A stretch of DNA of 49,612 nucleotides from assembly GCF_003611635.1 (NCBI RefSeq), contig NZ_RAVZ01000022.1, forward strand, positions 1 to 49,612, written 5' to 3'. The notes under the pieces were generated by a model that saw only the letters and a list, made by a program, of their open reading frames with translations, ran no database searches and was not told the origin of the DNA. Source of the stretch: Corallococcus terminator (GTDB taxonomy: Bacteria > Myxococcota > Myxococcia > Myxococcales > Myxococcaceae). The position numbers were made by a program, and so were the translations under genes. Below, one piece after another: positions 14,218-25,044 of this stretch (its first letter is position 1; every line of letters begins with the position of its first letter).

Positions 14218-15876
14218 GTGTCCCAGAACAAGACGAACGGTGGTGCTTCGCCCCTCGCTCCCCGCGAGGTGCGTCAGCGGTTGATGCAGCTCTCCCCCCG
14301 CAAGCGCGTGGAGGCCCTCTTCGACGCGGAGGACACGGCCGCGCTGGTGCGCTCGCTGCCCGCGGAAGACCTGTACGTCACCATCCAGGAAGTCGGCCTC
14401 GCGGACGCCACGGAGCTGGTGCAACTGGCGTCCCCGGCGCAGTTCCGCACCTTCGTGGACCTGGGCGGGTGGGTGAAGGACTCGGTGGATCCCCACGCGG
14501 TGCTGACGTGGCTGCGCGCCGCGCGCGGAGATGAACCCGAAGACTTCATGCGCAAGCTGCACGCGGTGGATCTGGAGGTGGTGGAGACCCTCCTCAAGGA
14601 ATTCACCACCGTGTACGACCTGGAGGAGGACCCGGACGCCAACCCCCAGGGCATGGCGGTGGAGACGCCCGAGGGCCGCTACCTCGTCGAAATCAAGCTC
14701 GAGGGCGTGGAGATGTCCGCGATGCGCGCCATCGTCAACGACCTCATCGCGGAGAACCCCTTCGAATCCGTGCGCCTCTTCGAAGCGGTGCGCTGGGAGA
14801 TTCCCTCCGAGCTGGAGGAGACGGCCTTCCAGTTCCGCCGCGCGCGCCTGGCCGACCTGGGCTTCCCCTCGCTGGAGGACGCCCTGGCGCTCTTCAGCCG
14901 CGTGGACGTGCCGCCGCGCCCCACGGGAAATGCGGCCCCCGCGCTCACCGCCACTGGCGGGCACCTGGACTACGTGGACGCGGCCTTCCGCGACCTGTCC
15001 GACGTGGAGCGGATGAACGCGGAGGATGAGCTGCGTGAAGTGGCCAACGCGGTGCTCGTCGCGGAGCTGGGCGACCCCGGGGACCTGGACGCCGTGCGCC
15101 GCGTGGGTGAATGGGTTCGCGACTACCTGTCGCTGGGCCTGGAGCACCTGACGGGCGGGGACCCGGCCCGGTCGCCGGACGCGCTGCGCGACACGCCCCT
15201 GCGCCGTGTCTTCCAGGTGGGCTTCACGCTGACGCTCCAGCTCAAGTACCGCGCGGATCGGCTCTTCAAGCAGGAGTTCATGAAGCTGGACGACGTGCCG
15301 CTGGTGCTGCCGGAAGAGGCCGCGGCCCTGGAGGCCCTGCGCCGCAAGCGTCCCCGCCGCGCGCTTCGCGTGCCGGGTGCGGAAGCCGTGCCGTTCCGGT
15401 CGCTGCGGGAGGTGGCCGGTTCGGAGGTGCTGCTGGCGCGCGCCGAAGGCCAGGTGGCCGCGCTGGGCGCGCTCCTGGGCGGCGCGGAGGCCCCGGCGCA
15501 CACCGTGCTGGCGCGCTTCGGCGTGTCGCTGGACGTGCTGGGCGTGGAGCGGCTCTGGGCGGCGGGCGTCGCCATGGCCGTCCTGGAGGAGCGCGTGGAC
15601 GTGCGGCCCGTGCCGCTGGGGCGCACGGTGGAGCTGGGGCAGCGCCTGTTCGAAGGCACCCCGGAAGCGCCTCGCCTGCGCCCGAGCGCGGTGGAGCGCG
15701 CGCTGGCCGCGCTGGGCCCGGTGGTGCCGGAGGGTGCCCGGGAGGAATTGCGTCGGGTGGTGAACGTCACGCTGACGCGCCTGCTGTCGGAGCTGGGGAC
15801 GCCCTGGCTTCGCGAGGGGCGGCTGGACCTGATCGCCTCCGCGGTGCTTCCGATGGAGAGCGCGCCGGTCCCGTAG
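14218..15876 (+). CDS. DUF6178-type protein of unknown function
   Basis: A 552-aa acidic, helix-rich cytoplasmic protein with no signal peptide or membrane segment. The opening (LAPREVRQRLMQLSPRKRVE, then ALFDAEDTAALVRSLPAEDL) has the look of the delta-proteobacterial DUF6178 family: repeated short helices, LPAEDLYVTIQEVGL and DLGGWVKDSVDPHAVLTWL. No catalytic motif is recognised. GTG at 14218 is the start; a 39-base gap separates it from engB, so it is probably in the same transcript. Family assignment is from memory of its sequence character and should be confirmed by a profile search. Confidence 0.72.
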   Translation: MSQNKTNGGASPLAPREVRQRLMQLSPRKRVEALFDAEDTAALVRSLPAEDLYVTIQEVGLADATELVQLASPAQFRTFVDLGGWVKDSVDPHAVLTWLRAARGDEPEDFMRKLHAVDLEVVETLLKEFTTVYDLEEDPDANPQGMAVETPEGRYLVEIKLEGVEMSAMRAIVNDLIAENPFESVRLFEAVRWEIPSELEETAFQFRRARLADLGFPSLEDALALFSRVDVPPRPTGNAAPALTATGGHLDYVDAAFRDLSDVERMNAEDELREVANAVLVAELGDPGDLDAVRRVGEWVRDYLSLGLEHLTGGDPARSPDALRDTPLRRVFQVGFTLTLQLKYRADRLFKQEFMKLDDVPLVLPEEAAALEALRRKRPRRALRVPGAEAVPFRSLREVAGSEVLLARAEGQVAALGALLGGAEAPAHTVLARFGVSLDVLGVERLWAAGVAMAVLEERVDVRPVPLGRTVELGQRLFEGTPEAPRLRPSAVERALAALGPVVPEGAREELRRVVNVTLTRLLSELGTPWLREGRLDLIASAVLPMESAPVP

Positions 15877-15957
15877 CTTTTTCAGCCTTGCCCGGCCCAT
15901 CTGTCCGGGGCGATCTCGCAACCGCCCGTAGATACGGGCTTCTGCCGCCCCCGGTCC

Positions 15958-15974
15958 CTGGCACGCCTGCTGCT
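15958..15974 (+). promoter_or_regulatory. Sigma-54 (-24/-12) promoter for the polysaccharide genes
   Basis: TGGCACG (15959-15965), four bases, then CTGCT (15970-15974) matches the RpoN consensus TGGCACG-N4-TTGCW with one mismatch, and the GG and GC dinucleotides are exactly 10 bases apart as required. Transcription would start near 15985, giving a leader of about 135 nt that contains the hairpin at 15998-16049. It would need an enhancer-binding protein, whose gene is not in the window. Confidence 0.62.
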
Positions 15975-15997
15975 TTGCCCATTGCCCGCTAGCGCAC

Positions 15998-16049
15998 GGC
16001 TAGCACGCGGCCAGCACCTTGCTGGCCGCGTGCGCGTGGACCGCTAGCC
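15998..16049 (+). promoter_or_regulatory. Strong nested inverted repeat in the leader of the O-antigen ligase gene
   Basis: A perfect 14-bp stem (16003-16016 with 16020-16033, loop CCT) is nested inside a second arm pair GGCTAGC (15998-16004) / GCTAGCC (16043-16049). No T-tract follows, so it is not a standard terminator. It falls between the predicted sigma-54 start site and the start codon, so it may act as a leader structure or as a protein-binding palindrome. Confidence 0.6.
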
Positions 16050-16120
16050 AACGGCTTTCCAAGAGGGCCAGGGGCACGCGTGTGACGGGACGAGCGACCG
16101 ACAGCGAAGGGGTGGAGTTC

Positions 16121-17404
16121 ATGGGACCGGGCGCACAGGGACAGCGTCGCGACGTGCTGGCTTTCTTCCTGCTCGTGGGGTTCGCGGCGGTGATGTACGC
16201 GGTGCCGGGTGAGTGGATCCCCGCGCTGGCGCCGCTGCGGTTGGCGCTGCTGACGTCGGGCCTCGCGGCCGGACTGATGGTGATGCGGCGGCTGGGCAAG
16301 GCGGAGCCCGTCTATTTCGATGGCGCGCGGGGCATCGCGCTGCTGGCGTTCTCGTCGCTGGCGTTCTGTTCGGTGGCGTGGTCCGTCAATCCGGACGTGA
16401 CGCGCTTCCAGGGCGTGGAGCTCTTGAAGCTCACGGCCATCTACCTGACGCTCGTGAACGTCATCACCACGCCCAAGCGGCTGGCTGCCATGTGCGCGGC
16501 CATGGTGGTGGGCGCCATCGTGACGTCCATTGGCGTCATCAACTGGTACATCGTCGGTGAGAACATGGTGGAGGGCTTCCGTTCGCGCTGGGTCGGCGTG
16601 TACGCGGACCCCAACCACATGGCCATGAACATGGTCGTCGTGGTGCCGCTCGCGGTGGCGTTCCTCGCGCGCAAGAGCACCCCGTGGTTCTTCCGCGCCC
16701 TCTGCGGCCTGGCCGCGGTGCTGTCGGTGGTGGCCATCGTGCTGTCGCACTCGCGCGGTGGTTTCATCGGCCTGTCGGTGGCGATGGCGCTGTGGGCCAT
16801 CCGTGAGAAGCGCCGCATGCAGGCCATCGTGCTGGGCTCCATCTTCGTGCTGGGCCTGGTGGTGTTCGCGCCCAAGAGCTTCTGGCAGCGCAACGAGACG
16901 GTGGCGACGTTCCACGAGGACGCATCCGCCATGGGCCGTGTGTACGCGTGGCAGGTGGCCAGCCGCATGAGCCTGGACAAGCCCCTCTTGGGCGTGGGCG
17001 CGGGCGGCTTCCGCTACGCGTGGTTCGAATACGCGCCGCCGGAGGCGCACCGCGCCTATGTGGCGCACAACATCTTCCTCGACGTCATCGGGGAACTGGG
17101 CTGGATTGGCCTGCTCTTCTTCCTGGTGTTCGCGGGAGGCTCGGTGGGCGGCGCGGCGGCGGCGTCCTCGGATTCGGAGATGGGGTGGCTCGCGCGAGCG
17201 CTGTTCGCGTCGGTGGTGGGCTACCTCATCTGTGACTTGTTCTCGGGCTACATCCTGTCCGCGCATTGCTACGTGCTCTTCGGCCTGGCCGCGAGCGCGC
17301 ACCGCATCGCGCAGGCACGGGAGCGAGCTTTGGCGGTGGGGAGGCAGCCGGCCCTGAATCAGACGCCGGCGGCCACGTGGGAGGGGTCTGGGCATGCGGC
17401 GTGA
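16121..17404 (+). CDS. O-antigen ligase/Wzy-like polysaccharide polymerase
   Basis: A 427-aa inner-membrane protein with about ten hydrophobic helices and a large periplasmic loop between roughly residues 250 and 340. SHSRGGFIGL is the hallmark of the WaaL/Wzy (O-antigen ligase-like) superfamily, and GVGAGGFRYAWFEY plus VAHNIFLDVIGELG in and after the loop provide the typical Arg/His region. It would polymerise lipid-linked repeat units or ligate glycan to an acceptor. ATG 16121 is preferred because AAGGGG and GGAG precede it; an in-frame GTG at 16082 is possible. It overlaps the next glycosyltransferase gene by 11 bases and lies under the predicted sigma-54 promoter. Confidence 0.88.
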   Translation: MGPGAQGQRRDVLAFFLLVGFAAVMYAVPGEWIPALAPLRLALLTSGLAAGLMVMRRLGKAEPVYFDGARGIALLAFSSLAFCSVAWSVNPDVTRFQGVELLKLTAIYLTLVNVITTPKRLAAMCAAMVVGAIVTSIGVINWYIVGENMVEGFRSRWVGVYADPNHMAMNMVVVVPLAVAFLARKSTPWFFRALCGLAAVLSVVAIVLSHSRGGFIGLSVAMALWAIREKRRMQAIVLGSIFVLGLVVFAPKSFWQRNETVATFHEDASAMGRVYAWQVASRMSLDKPLLGVGAGGFRYAWFEYAPPEAHRAYVAHNIFLDVIGELGWIGLLFFLVFAGGSVGGAAAASSDSEMGWLARALFASVVGYLICDLFSGYILSAHCYVLFGLAASAHRIAQARERALAVGRQPALNQTPAATWEGSGHAA

Positions 17405-18542
17405 GGAAGCACGGATGGGGCGGGAGCCCCTCCGACTGGTGCAGTTCACCCGGTCGTTCCACATTGGTGGCACCGAAGTGCAGGTGCTGGAGTTGCTGCG
17501 CGGCTTGCCGTCCAGCTACCGGTTGCAGGTGTCGGTGTTGGAGGACGCCGGGCCGCTCATCGGTTCGGTGTGGAAGCTGGGACATGCGCCCGAGGTGTTC
17601 TCCCTCAAGGGGACGCTCGCGCAGCCCAACACGCTCGTTCAAATCTACCGGCTGTCACGCTGGCTGAAGAAGCACCGCGTGCACCTGGTGCACGTGCACG
17701 ACTTCTACTCCAGCATCATCGCGGTGCCGGCGGCGAAGCTGGCGGGCGCGAAGGTCATCGTCGGCCGGCTGGATCTGTCCCACTGGCAGGGCAAGGCCCG
17801 CCGCCTGCTGCACGCGCAGGTGACGCGCATGGCGGACCACGTCATCGCCAACGCGGAGGCCATCCGCACGCTGCTCGTGGAAGAAGAGGGGCTGCCCCGA
17901 AGCCGCGTCTCCGTCATCCACAACGGCCTGGACCTGGTCCGCTTCGACGCGCGTGCCAAGGAAGGCATCAAGGACCCGCTGCCCGAAACGCACGGCATCC
18001 CCACCGTCATCCACGTGGCCAACATGAGCCACCCGGTGAAGCGGCAGGAGGACGTGCTCCTCGCGCTTGCCATGCTGCGTCATGAGGGCACGCGGCTGAA
18101 CGCCTGGTTCGTGGGAGACGGCCCGCGTCGGCCTGGACTGGAGAAGATGGCGCAGGAATTGGGGGTGGCGGACGGGGTGCACTTCCTCAGGCACCGCACG
18201 GACGTTCCGGCCCTCTATGGCCAGGCCACCTTCGGCGTCCTGTGCTCCACGGCGGAGGGCATGTCCAACGCGGTGATGGAGGGCATGGCCGCCGGCCTGC
18301 CCATGGTCGTCACGAAGGTGGGCGGCAATCCGGACCTCATCGTGGACGGCGAGCGGGGGCTCCTGGTGGACCCGGAGCGGCCCGCCCAGCTCGCCCAGGC
18401 CTTCCGGCGGCTCTTGGCCAACCCCCAGGAGGCCCGGAAGATGGGCAAGGCCGCCCGGGGCTTCGTCGCCCGCGAACTGTCCCTGGAGAAGATGGTGCGC
18501 CAGCACGACGCCCTGTACCGCCAGGTCGCACACATGCCCTGA
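17394..18542 (+). CDS. GT4-family glycosyltransferase
   Basis: A 382-aa retaining glycosyltransferase with the GT-B fold. The acceptor-side loop FHIGGTEVQVLELLRGL is near residues 22-38, the inter-domain segment VIHNGLDLVRF near 180, FVGDGPRRPGLE near 240 and the donor-binding motif EGMSNAVMEGMAAGLP (EX7E-type) near 290. It is soluble or peripheral and would add a sugar from a nucleotide donor to a lipid-linked glycan. The start ATG overlaps the end of the polymerase-like gene (ATGCGGCGTGA), implying coupling; ATG 17415 is an alternative start. Donor and acceptor cannot be inferred. Confidence 0.92.
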   Translation: MRREEARMGREPLRLVQFTRSFHIGGTEVQVLELLRGLPSSYRLQVSVLEDAGPLIGSVWKLGHAPEVFSLKGTLAQPNTLVQIYRLSRWLKKHRVHLVHVHDFYSSIIAVPAAKLAGAKVIVGRLDLSHWQGKARRLLHAQVTRMADHVIANAEAIRTLLVEEEGLPRSRVSVIHNGLDLVRFDARAKEGIKDPLPETHGIPTVIHVANMSHPVKRQEDVLLALAMLRHEGTRLNAWFVGDGPRRPGLEKMAQELGVADGVHFLRHRTDVPALYGQATFGVLCSTAEGMSNAVMEGMAAGLPMVVTKVGGNPDLIVDGERGLLVDPERPAQLAQAFRRLLANPQEARKMGKAARGFVARELSLEKMVRQHDALYRQVAHMP

Positions 18543-19203
18543 GCCTGGAACCGGCCCTCCAGGGCCGGGAAATGTCAGACCGATCCGGATAATCCGAGCC
18601 CGTCCTCAAGCAATTGGGGGCGGGCGCGTTCGTATGGAGGAAGGGTGCTCCCGACGGGGGTCGCACCTTGTGTGTTTTGGTTATAGATGGGAATAGCTCG
18701 TTTTTCGTGGAGATTGATGGAAAGTCTGTGGTAATGGCGCCACAGACGTTGCCAGCAGCAAGCGGCGTGACCACCCTGGTGGGCGTCGGATCAGGCGGGG
18801 CAGGAATCGCCGCTGACGTGAAGGGGTTTTGAAGGAAGCGGACGTCGAGCGCGGGGCCCGGAAGCACGGGACGCGGGGCGGACGCGGAACATGAAGGTGG
18901 CGCGGGGTGGGCCCAAGGCCCTCATCCGTATCCGCCGCGACTTTACGAGGCCCTGCCTGTCGGCACGCGGCCCGGGGCGCTCGCCGGTAAAACTCCAAGG
19001 TGCCGGCGAGCGCTCTCTTTTTTGTCCCCGTGAAAACACGCCCGGCGCCCTGACAGGTCGCACGCAGCGGTCGGATCCATCAGGTGGGATGTGTCAGTGG
19101 CCCGGCTCCGCGGCCCGCGAGGACCTCTGCCGAGGTGCCAGCGGGCGCTCCGCCTGACGGCCGTGACTCGGGAAGGCAGGGGACCCGCCTTCCGTGCACG
19201 TCC
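18543..19203. other. Gene-poor region with candidate small RNA
   Basis: No convincing protein gene is present. A GC-rich 7-bp hairpin with a 4-base loop (18551-18568) lies 9 bases after the glycosyltransferase stop but lacks a T-tract. The stretch 18660-18740 is clearly AT-richer than the rest of the window and could hold promoter elements, though I cannot fix a -35/-10 pair. Downstream, a strong plus-strand intrinsic terminator (18977-19023) sits more than 430 bases from the nearest upstream gene, which is what an independent non-coding transcript would look like. A 72-codon frame at 18614-18832 has non-host codon use and no clear support. Confidence 0.4.
18977..19023 (+). terminator. Strong intrinsic terminator without an adjacent upstream gene
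   Basis: GCGCTCGCCGG (18977-18987) pairs perfectly with CCGGCGAGCGC (19003-19013) around a 15-base loop and is followed by TCTCTTTTTT (19014-19023). This is the best terminator in the window and points along the plus strand. It ends either a long 3' extension of the glycosyltransferase transcript or a separate small RNA. Confidence 0.8.
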
Positions 19204-19226
19204 GCCGTCGCGTGCTTCGCGACGGC
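19204..19226 (-). terminator. Possible terminator hairpin after the 72-aa gene
   Basis: GCCGTCGCG (19204-19212) and CGCGACGGC (19218-19226) form a 9-bp perfect stem with a 5-base loop that touches the stop codon of the minus-strand gene. No T-run follows on the minus strand, so termination is uncertain. Confidence 0.4.
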
Positions 19227-19444
19227 TACTTCAGGTTTCCAATCACCTGCAGGGTGGTGTCGCCCTTGAACAGATTGGAGACGAAGCTGACGGTCTCCTG
19301 CTGCTTCTGGAGCATGAGCTGGGCTTTGGCGCGTTTGAGGTCGTCGCCGGTGAGGCCCTGGAGCATTCGCTGCTCCACCGGGCTCAGGCTCTGGTGGGTC
19401 TTCAACGCGTCTATCGTCGCCGAGGCTGGAATCTTCAAGCTCAT
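19226..19444 (-). CDS. Small conserved-looking hypothetical protein (72 aa)
   Basis: A 72-aa helical protein with no signal peptide, beginning MSLKIPASATIDALKTHQ and ending TTLQVIGNLK. The start ATG at 19444 is supported by an AGGTGG ribosome binding site five bases upstream; a GTG nine bases earlier is less likely. The amphipathic middle part (LKRAKAQLMLQKQQ) could form a coiled coil. I do not recognise the family. It lies 117 bases upstream of the cyclodeaminase homologue on the same strand. Confidence 0.7.
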   Translation of the reverse strand: MSLKIPASATIDALKTHQSLSPVEQRMLQGLTGDDLKRAKAQLMLQKQQETVSFVSNLFKGDTTLQVIGNLK

Positions 19445-19561
19445 GCAAACCACCTGTTCTGGGCCGCCCGGCAGGGGACACCGCCGGGCGGAGAAGCGCG
19501 TGTAGGAGATTATCGCGAAATCCGGCGGGAGTTGCCCCCCTCCCGAAAAATCAGGTGTGGG

Positions 19562-20524
19562 TCAGGCGTCCCCGACGAGGTCGAAAAGCTGCCCGACGCC
19601 CCTGGCCCGGGCCACGTCGTAGAGCGCGCGGGCCAGGGCCACGTCCTGGACGGCGAGGCCGGTGGAGTCGAAGACGGTGACTTCGTTCCCCGTCCGCCCC
19701 GGCTTGCGGCCCGCGACGACCTCACCCAGGGTGCCGGCGAGCTGCTCCTCCTTGAGGAGGCCGTCATGCAGGGGCACGTTGACCTCACCGGAGTGGAGCG
19801 CCTGCTCCGCGTCGTCGATGAAGACGCGCCCTTCGACGAGCAGGCGCGGATCCAGCTCCTGCTTGCCGGGGGCATCCGCGCCCATGGCGTTGATGTGGGC
19901 TCCAGGCTGGACCCATTCGCGGCGGACCACGGGGGCGCGGGCGGGCGTGGCGGAGCAGACGATGTCCGCGCCGGAGGCCTCCTGGAGGCTCACGACCCGG
20001 CCGCCCTTCTCCTTCTGGAGGGCCTGGGCGGCGGCGTCGGACACGTCCGCCATGAGCAGCTCCAGGTTCCCGAAGAGGGCGCGGTGCGCGTCGATGAGGA
20101 CCCGCGCCTGCACGCCACAGCCCACGAGGCCCAGCGTGCGGGGCTGCTTCTTCGCCAGGTACTTGGACGCGATGCCGCCCGCGGCGCCGGTGCGCCACGC
20201 GGTGAGCAGGGTGCCGTCCAGGATGGCCAGCGGTGACGCGGTGTCCGGGTCGCTGAGGATGTAGACGGCGCGCACGGTTGGCAGGCCGTGCTTCTGGGGA
20301 TTGCGGGGATGGGCGTTGACCCACTTCACGCCCGCGGCTCCGTCCAGGAACGCCGGCATGGCGCGGAAGTCGCCGTCGTACTTCGGCAGGGACAGGTACA
20401 CCTTGGGGGGCATGAGCGCGTCGCCACGGCCATGGGCCAGGAAGGCGCGCTCCACGGCTTCCAGTCCGAGTTCGACGGTGTAGAGGCCGCGCAGCTCTTT
20501 CGCACTGAGGAGGAGGGTGGGCAT
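19562..20524 (-). CDS. Ornithine cyclodeaminase/mu-crystallin family protein
   Basis: A 320-aa NAD(P)-dependent enzyme of the OCD/mu-crystallin family. Visible family features are the substrate-binding KWVNAHPRNP region (about residues 68-77), a Thr-Ala-x-Arg-Thr-Gly motif in LLTAWRTGAAGG, the Rossmann motif GLVGCGVQAR (about 130-139) and GADAPGKQELD. The family includes ornithine cyclodeaminase, alanine dehydrogenase, ketimine reductase and opine-type enzymes, so the substrate is open. ATG 20524 is the family-like start; the longer frame to 20818 runs through the intergenic region. It is divergent from the kinase gene. Confidence 0.9.
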   Translation of the reverse strand: MPTLLLSAKELRGLYTVELGLEAVERAFLAHGRGDALMPPKVYLSLPKYDGDFRAMPAFLDGAAGVKWVNAHPRNPQKHGLPTVRAVYILSDPDTASPLAILDGTLLTAWRTGAAGGIASKYLAKKQPRTLGLVGCGVQARVLIDAHRALFGNLELLMADVSDAAAQALQKEKGGRVVSLQEASGADIVCSATPARAPVVRREWVQPGAHINAMGADAPGKQELDPRLLVEGRVFIDDAEQALHSGEVNVPLHDGLLKEEQLAGTLGEVVAGRKPGRTGNEVTVFDSTGLAVQDVALARALYDVARARGVGQLFDLVGDA

Positions 20525-20772
20525 GGCGCCGCTATACCCAACCGCGAGCGCCCGCGCACGCGCGACGTCGACCGCCCCCGACGGGCCGACACTTCGCGAC
20601 GTGGGGACGGGGCGATGCCACCTGGGGCGCGGATGGCTGCGATTGGCCTGCTTCGCAATCACTGCTCGCGAAGCCCCTATGTCATTGGGGTTCTCTTGGA
20701 CGCCTGCCCGGACGCTGACCGTCCTGGCGGGGAAAGCGGGAAAAGACCGGATGGCACTAGGATGCCCGGCCG

Positions 20773-23685
<2,913 letters not shown>

Positions 23686-23708
23686 GGGAGGGGCTTGCGC
23701 GAAACAGT

Positions 23709-23740
23709 GAGGCACCTCGGGCAGGGCCACGAGGTGCCTC
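23709..23740. terminator. Bidirectional terminator hairpin between convergent genes
   Basis: GAGGCACCTCG (23709-23719) and CGAGGTGCCTC (23730-23740) form an 11-bp perfect stem with a 10-base loop, exactly between the kinase stop and the stop of the convergent lipoprotein gene. The minus strand continues with a short T-containing stretch (ACTGTTTCGC), the plus strand does not. Confidence 0.6.
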
Positions 23741-23763
23741 GGGACGGCTTCACCCAGACGTCT

Positions 23764-24027
23764 TCAGTGCAGGCACTTCCGGGTCGAGGGATCGCACTCG
23801 TAACCGGTGTTGCAGTACAGGAGTTCGCAGCACGGCTGCTTGAAGCCACCACAGCCCGGGAGAATCTCGGCGGAGGTGTCAGCGGACACGGCTTCCGCCG
23901 CGGACCCCTGGGCCCCGGTCGAGACGCCTTCCGTCTGCTCGACGTCCGTCGTCTCCGCTCCACCACAGGCCATGGCCAGGGCCAGACCCATCACAGCGAA
24001 AGCACTCTTCACGACACGCGGCAGCAT
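23764..24027 (-). CDS. Small Cys-rich lipoprotein
   Basis: An 87-aa secreted lipoprotein. The lipobox LAMAC lies at about residues 17-21, after a Lys-containing N-region and hydrophobic core. A Thr/Ser/Glu-rich spacer leads to a compact C-terminal module with six cysteines (PGCGGF, QPCCELLYC, YECDP, KCLH), which probably form three disulfides. AGGAG precedes the ATG by about seven bases. It belongs to the many small orphan lipoproteins of myxobacteria; function unknown. A weak promoter is visible upstream. Confidence 0.82.
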   Translation of the reverse strand: MLPRVVKSAFAVMGLALAMACGGAETTDVEQTEGVSTGAQGSAAEAVSADTSAEILPGCGGFKQPCCELLYCNTGYECDPSTRKCLH

Positions 24028-24060
24028 GGGGAACTCCTATCGGTGAGAACTGCGCCTGAC

Positions 24061-24090
24061 TGAATATCGGAAGTCAGGATGTGATTGCAA
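24061..24090 (-). promoter_or_regulatory. Possible housekeeping promoter for the small lipoprotein
   Basis: On the minus strand TTGCAA (24090-24085) is followed after 18 bases by TATTCA (24066-24061), about 34 bases before the start codon. Match quality is modest (4/6 and 3/6). A 6-bp inverted repeat CTGACT/AGTCAG (24056-24061, 24072-24077) overlaps the -10 and could be an operator. Confidence 0.3.
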
Positions 24091-24187
24091 TTCGATGCCT
24101 GGAGTTGCCTTGGACTGCCTCAACGTGTCCTGTTCGCTTGCTCATGATGGGTTCGCATGGTGCGTGATTATTTCAACCGTCAAGTAA

Positions 24188-24892
24188 TCAAGGCGCTGCG
24201 CGCACCAGGAAGGCCTTGAACTGGAGCGAGGCGAAGAGCTGGCGCGGCTCTGTCAGTCCGGCCCCGCGCAGCAATGCGAAGAACTCTTCATCGGACGCGG
24301 GAATCTCAAGACTCGCCATCTCCTTGCGCCGTCGCGCGAGCTTTTCGGGAGAGACTCCAGACACGCGCAACTGCTCTTCCTCCGCGGCCAGGAGGACCGG
24401 GTCGTTCCCAACGGACTCTCCGATGATGAAGGGCGCCCCGGGCTTGAGCCGACGCACCACTTCACGCAGGAGTTCCAGGCGGGTTTCCGCTCCCGCCACG
24501 TGATGGAGGACTCCCACCATCTGGGCCCCGTCGAAAGGGGCGCCGGTGGGCAGGTCGCGAAGCGCCCCTTCGTGCAATCGCATCCGCTCGCCCATTCCCG
24601 TGCTGCTCAATCGCTCACGGGCCACGGCGAGCATGTGCGGTGACGTGTCCGTCCCGGTGAAGCGCCACGTGGGCCTTCCATACCGGGCATAGGGCAGCAG
24701 CTCCTGCGCGGTGCCCACTCCCACGCAGAGGATCGAGGCGGACTCGTTCCCCCCCAACACGGAGGTCATCGTCGCCGCGATGAGCTCCTGCATGGCGTGG
24801 TATCCGGGCAGCGAGGTCGCCGTGCCCGCGTCGTAGCGGGCCGCGTGCTCCGGGCCGAAATGATGCTCATGATGAGGCGCGTGTGAGTGCAT
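24188..24892 (-). CDS. SAM-dependent methyltransferase (class I)
   Basis: A 234-aa Rossmann methyltransferase. Motif I is ILCVGVGTAQELL (about residues 52-64), the acidic loop is TGTDTSPHML, and motif IV/post-I is MVGVLHHVA, followed by LKPGAPFIIGE. The N-terminus is strikingly His-rich (MHSHAPHHEHHFGPEHAARY) and could bind metal. ATG 24892 is chosen because GGAG lies five bases before it; the frame open to 25222 reads through the AraC gene. The substrate is unknown. It is the third gene in the same direction as the flavoprotein and AraC genes, 152 bases after the latter, so it may be part of one regulated unit. Confidence 0.9.
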   Translation of the reverse strand: MHSHAPHHEHHFGPEHAARYDAGTATSLPGYHAMQELIAATMTSVLGGNESASILCVGVGTAQELLPYARYGRPTWRFTGTDTSPHMLAVARERLSSTGMGERMRLHEGALRDLPTGAPFDGAQMVGVLHHVAGAETRLELLREVVRRLKPGAPFIIGESVGNDPVLLAAEEEQLRVSGVSPEKLARRRKEMASLEIPASDEEFFALLRGAGLTEPRQLFASLQFKAFLVRAAP

Positions 24893-25044
24893 GGGAACTC
24901 CGTCGGGCCGGGGGAGGAGGTGCGGCGCGTTGATGGGAAGATACGCTTCGGTTTCTTCGCCGCCAGGGCGGCCCTTCACGTCGAATCGGCGGCGCTTCCG
25001 GTGTCGTGGCGGCGTCCAGGTGACGCCCGCCGCGACATGGCTCT

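Noticed and set aside
18614-18832. 72-codon plus-strand frame in the gene-poor region
   Set aside because: AT-rich third positions unlike the host, no good ribosome binding site and no recognised motif. A segment such as VLVIDGNSSFFVEIDGKS looks strand-like, so it is not fully excluded.
20752-20766. Sigma-54-like element TGGCACTAGGATGCC before the TPR kinase
   Set aside because: GG and GC are separated by 9 rather than 10 bases, and transcription would begin at or after the start codon.
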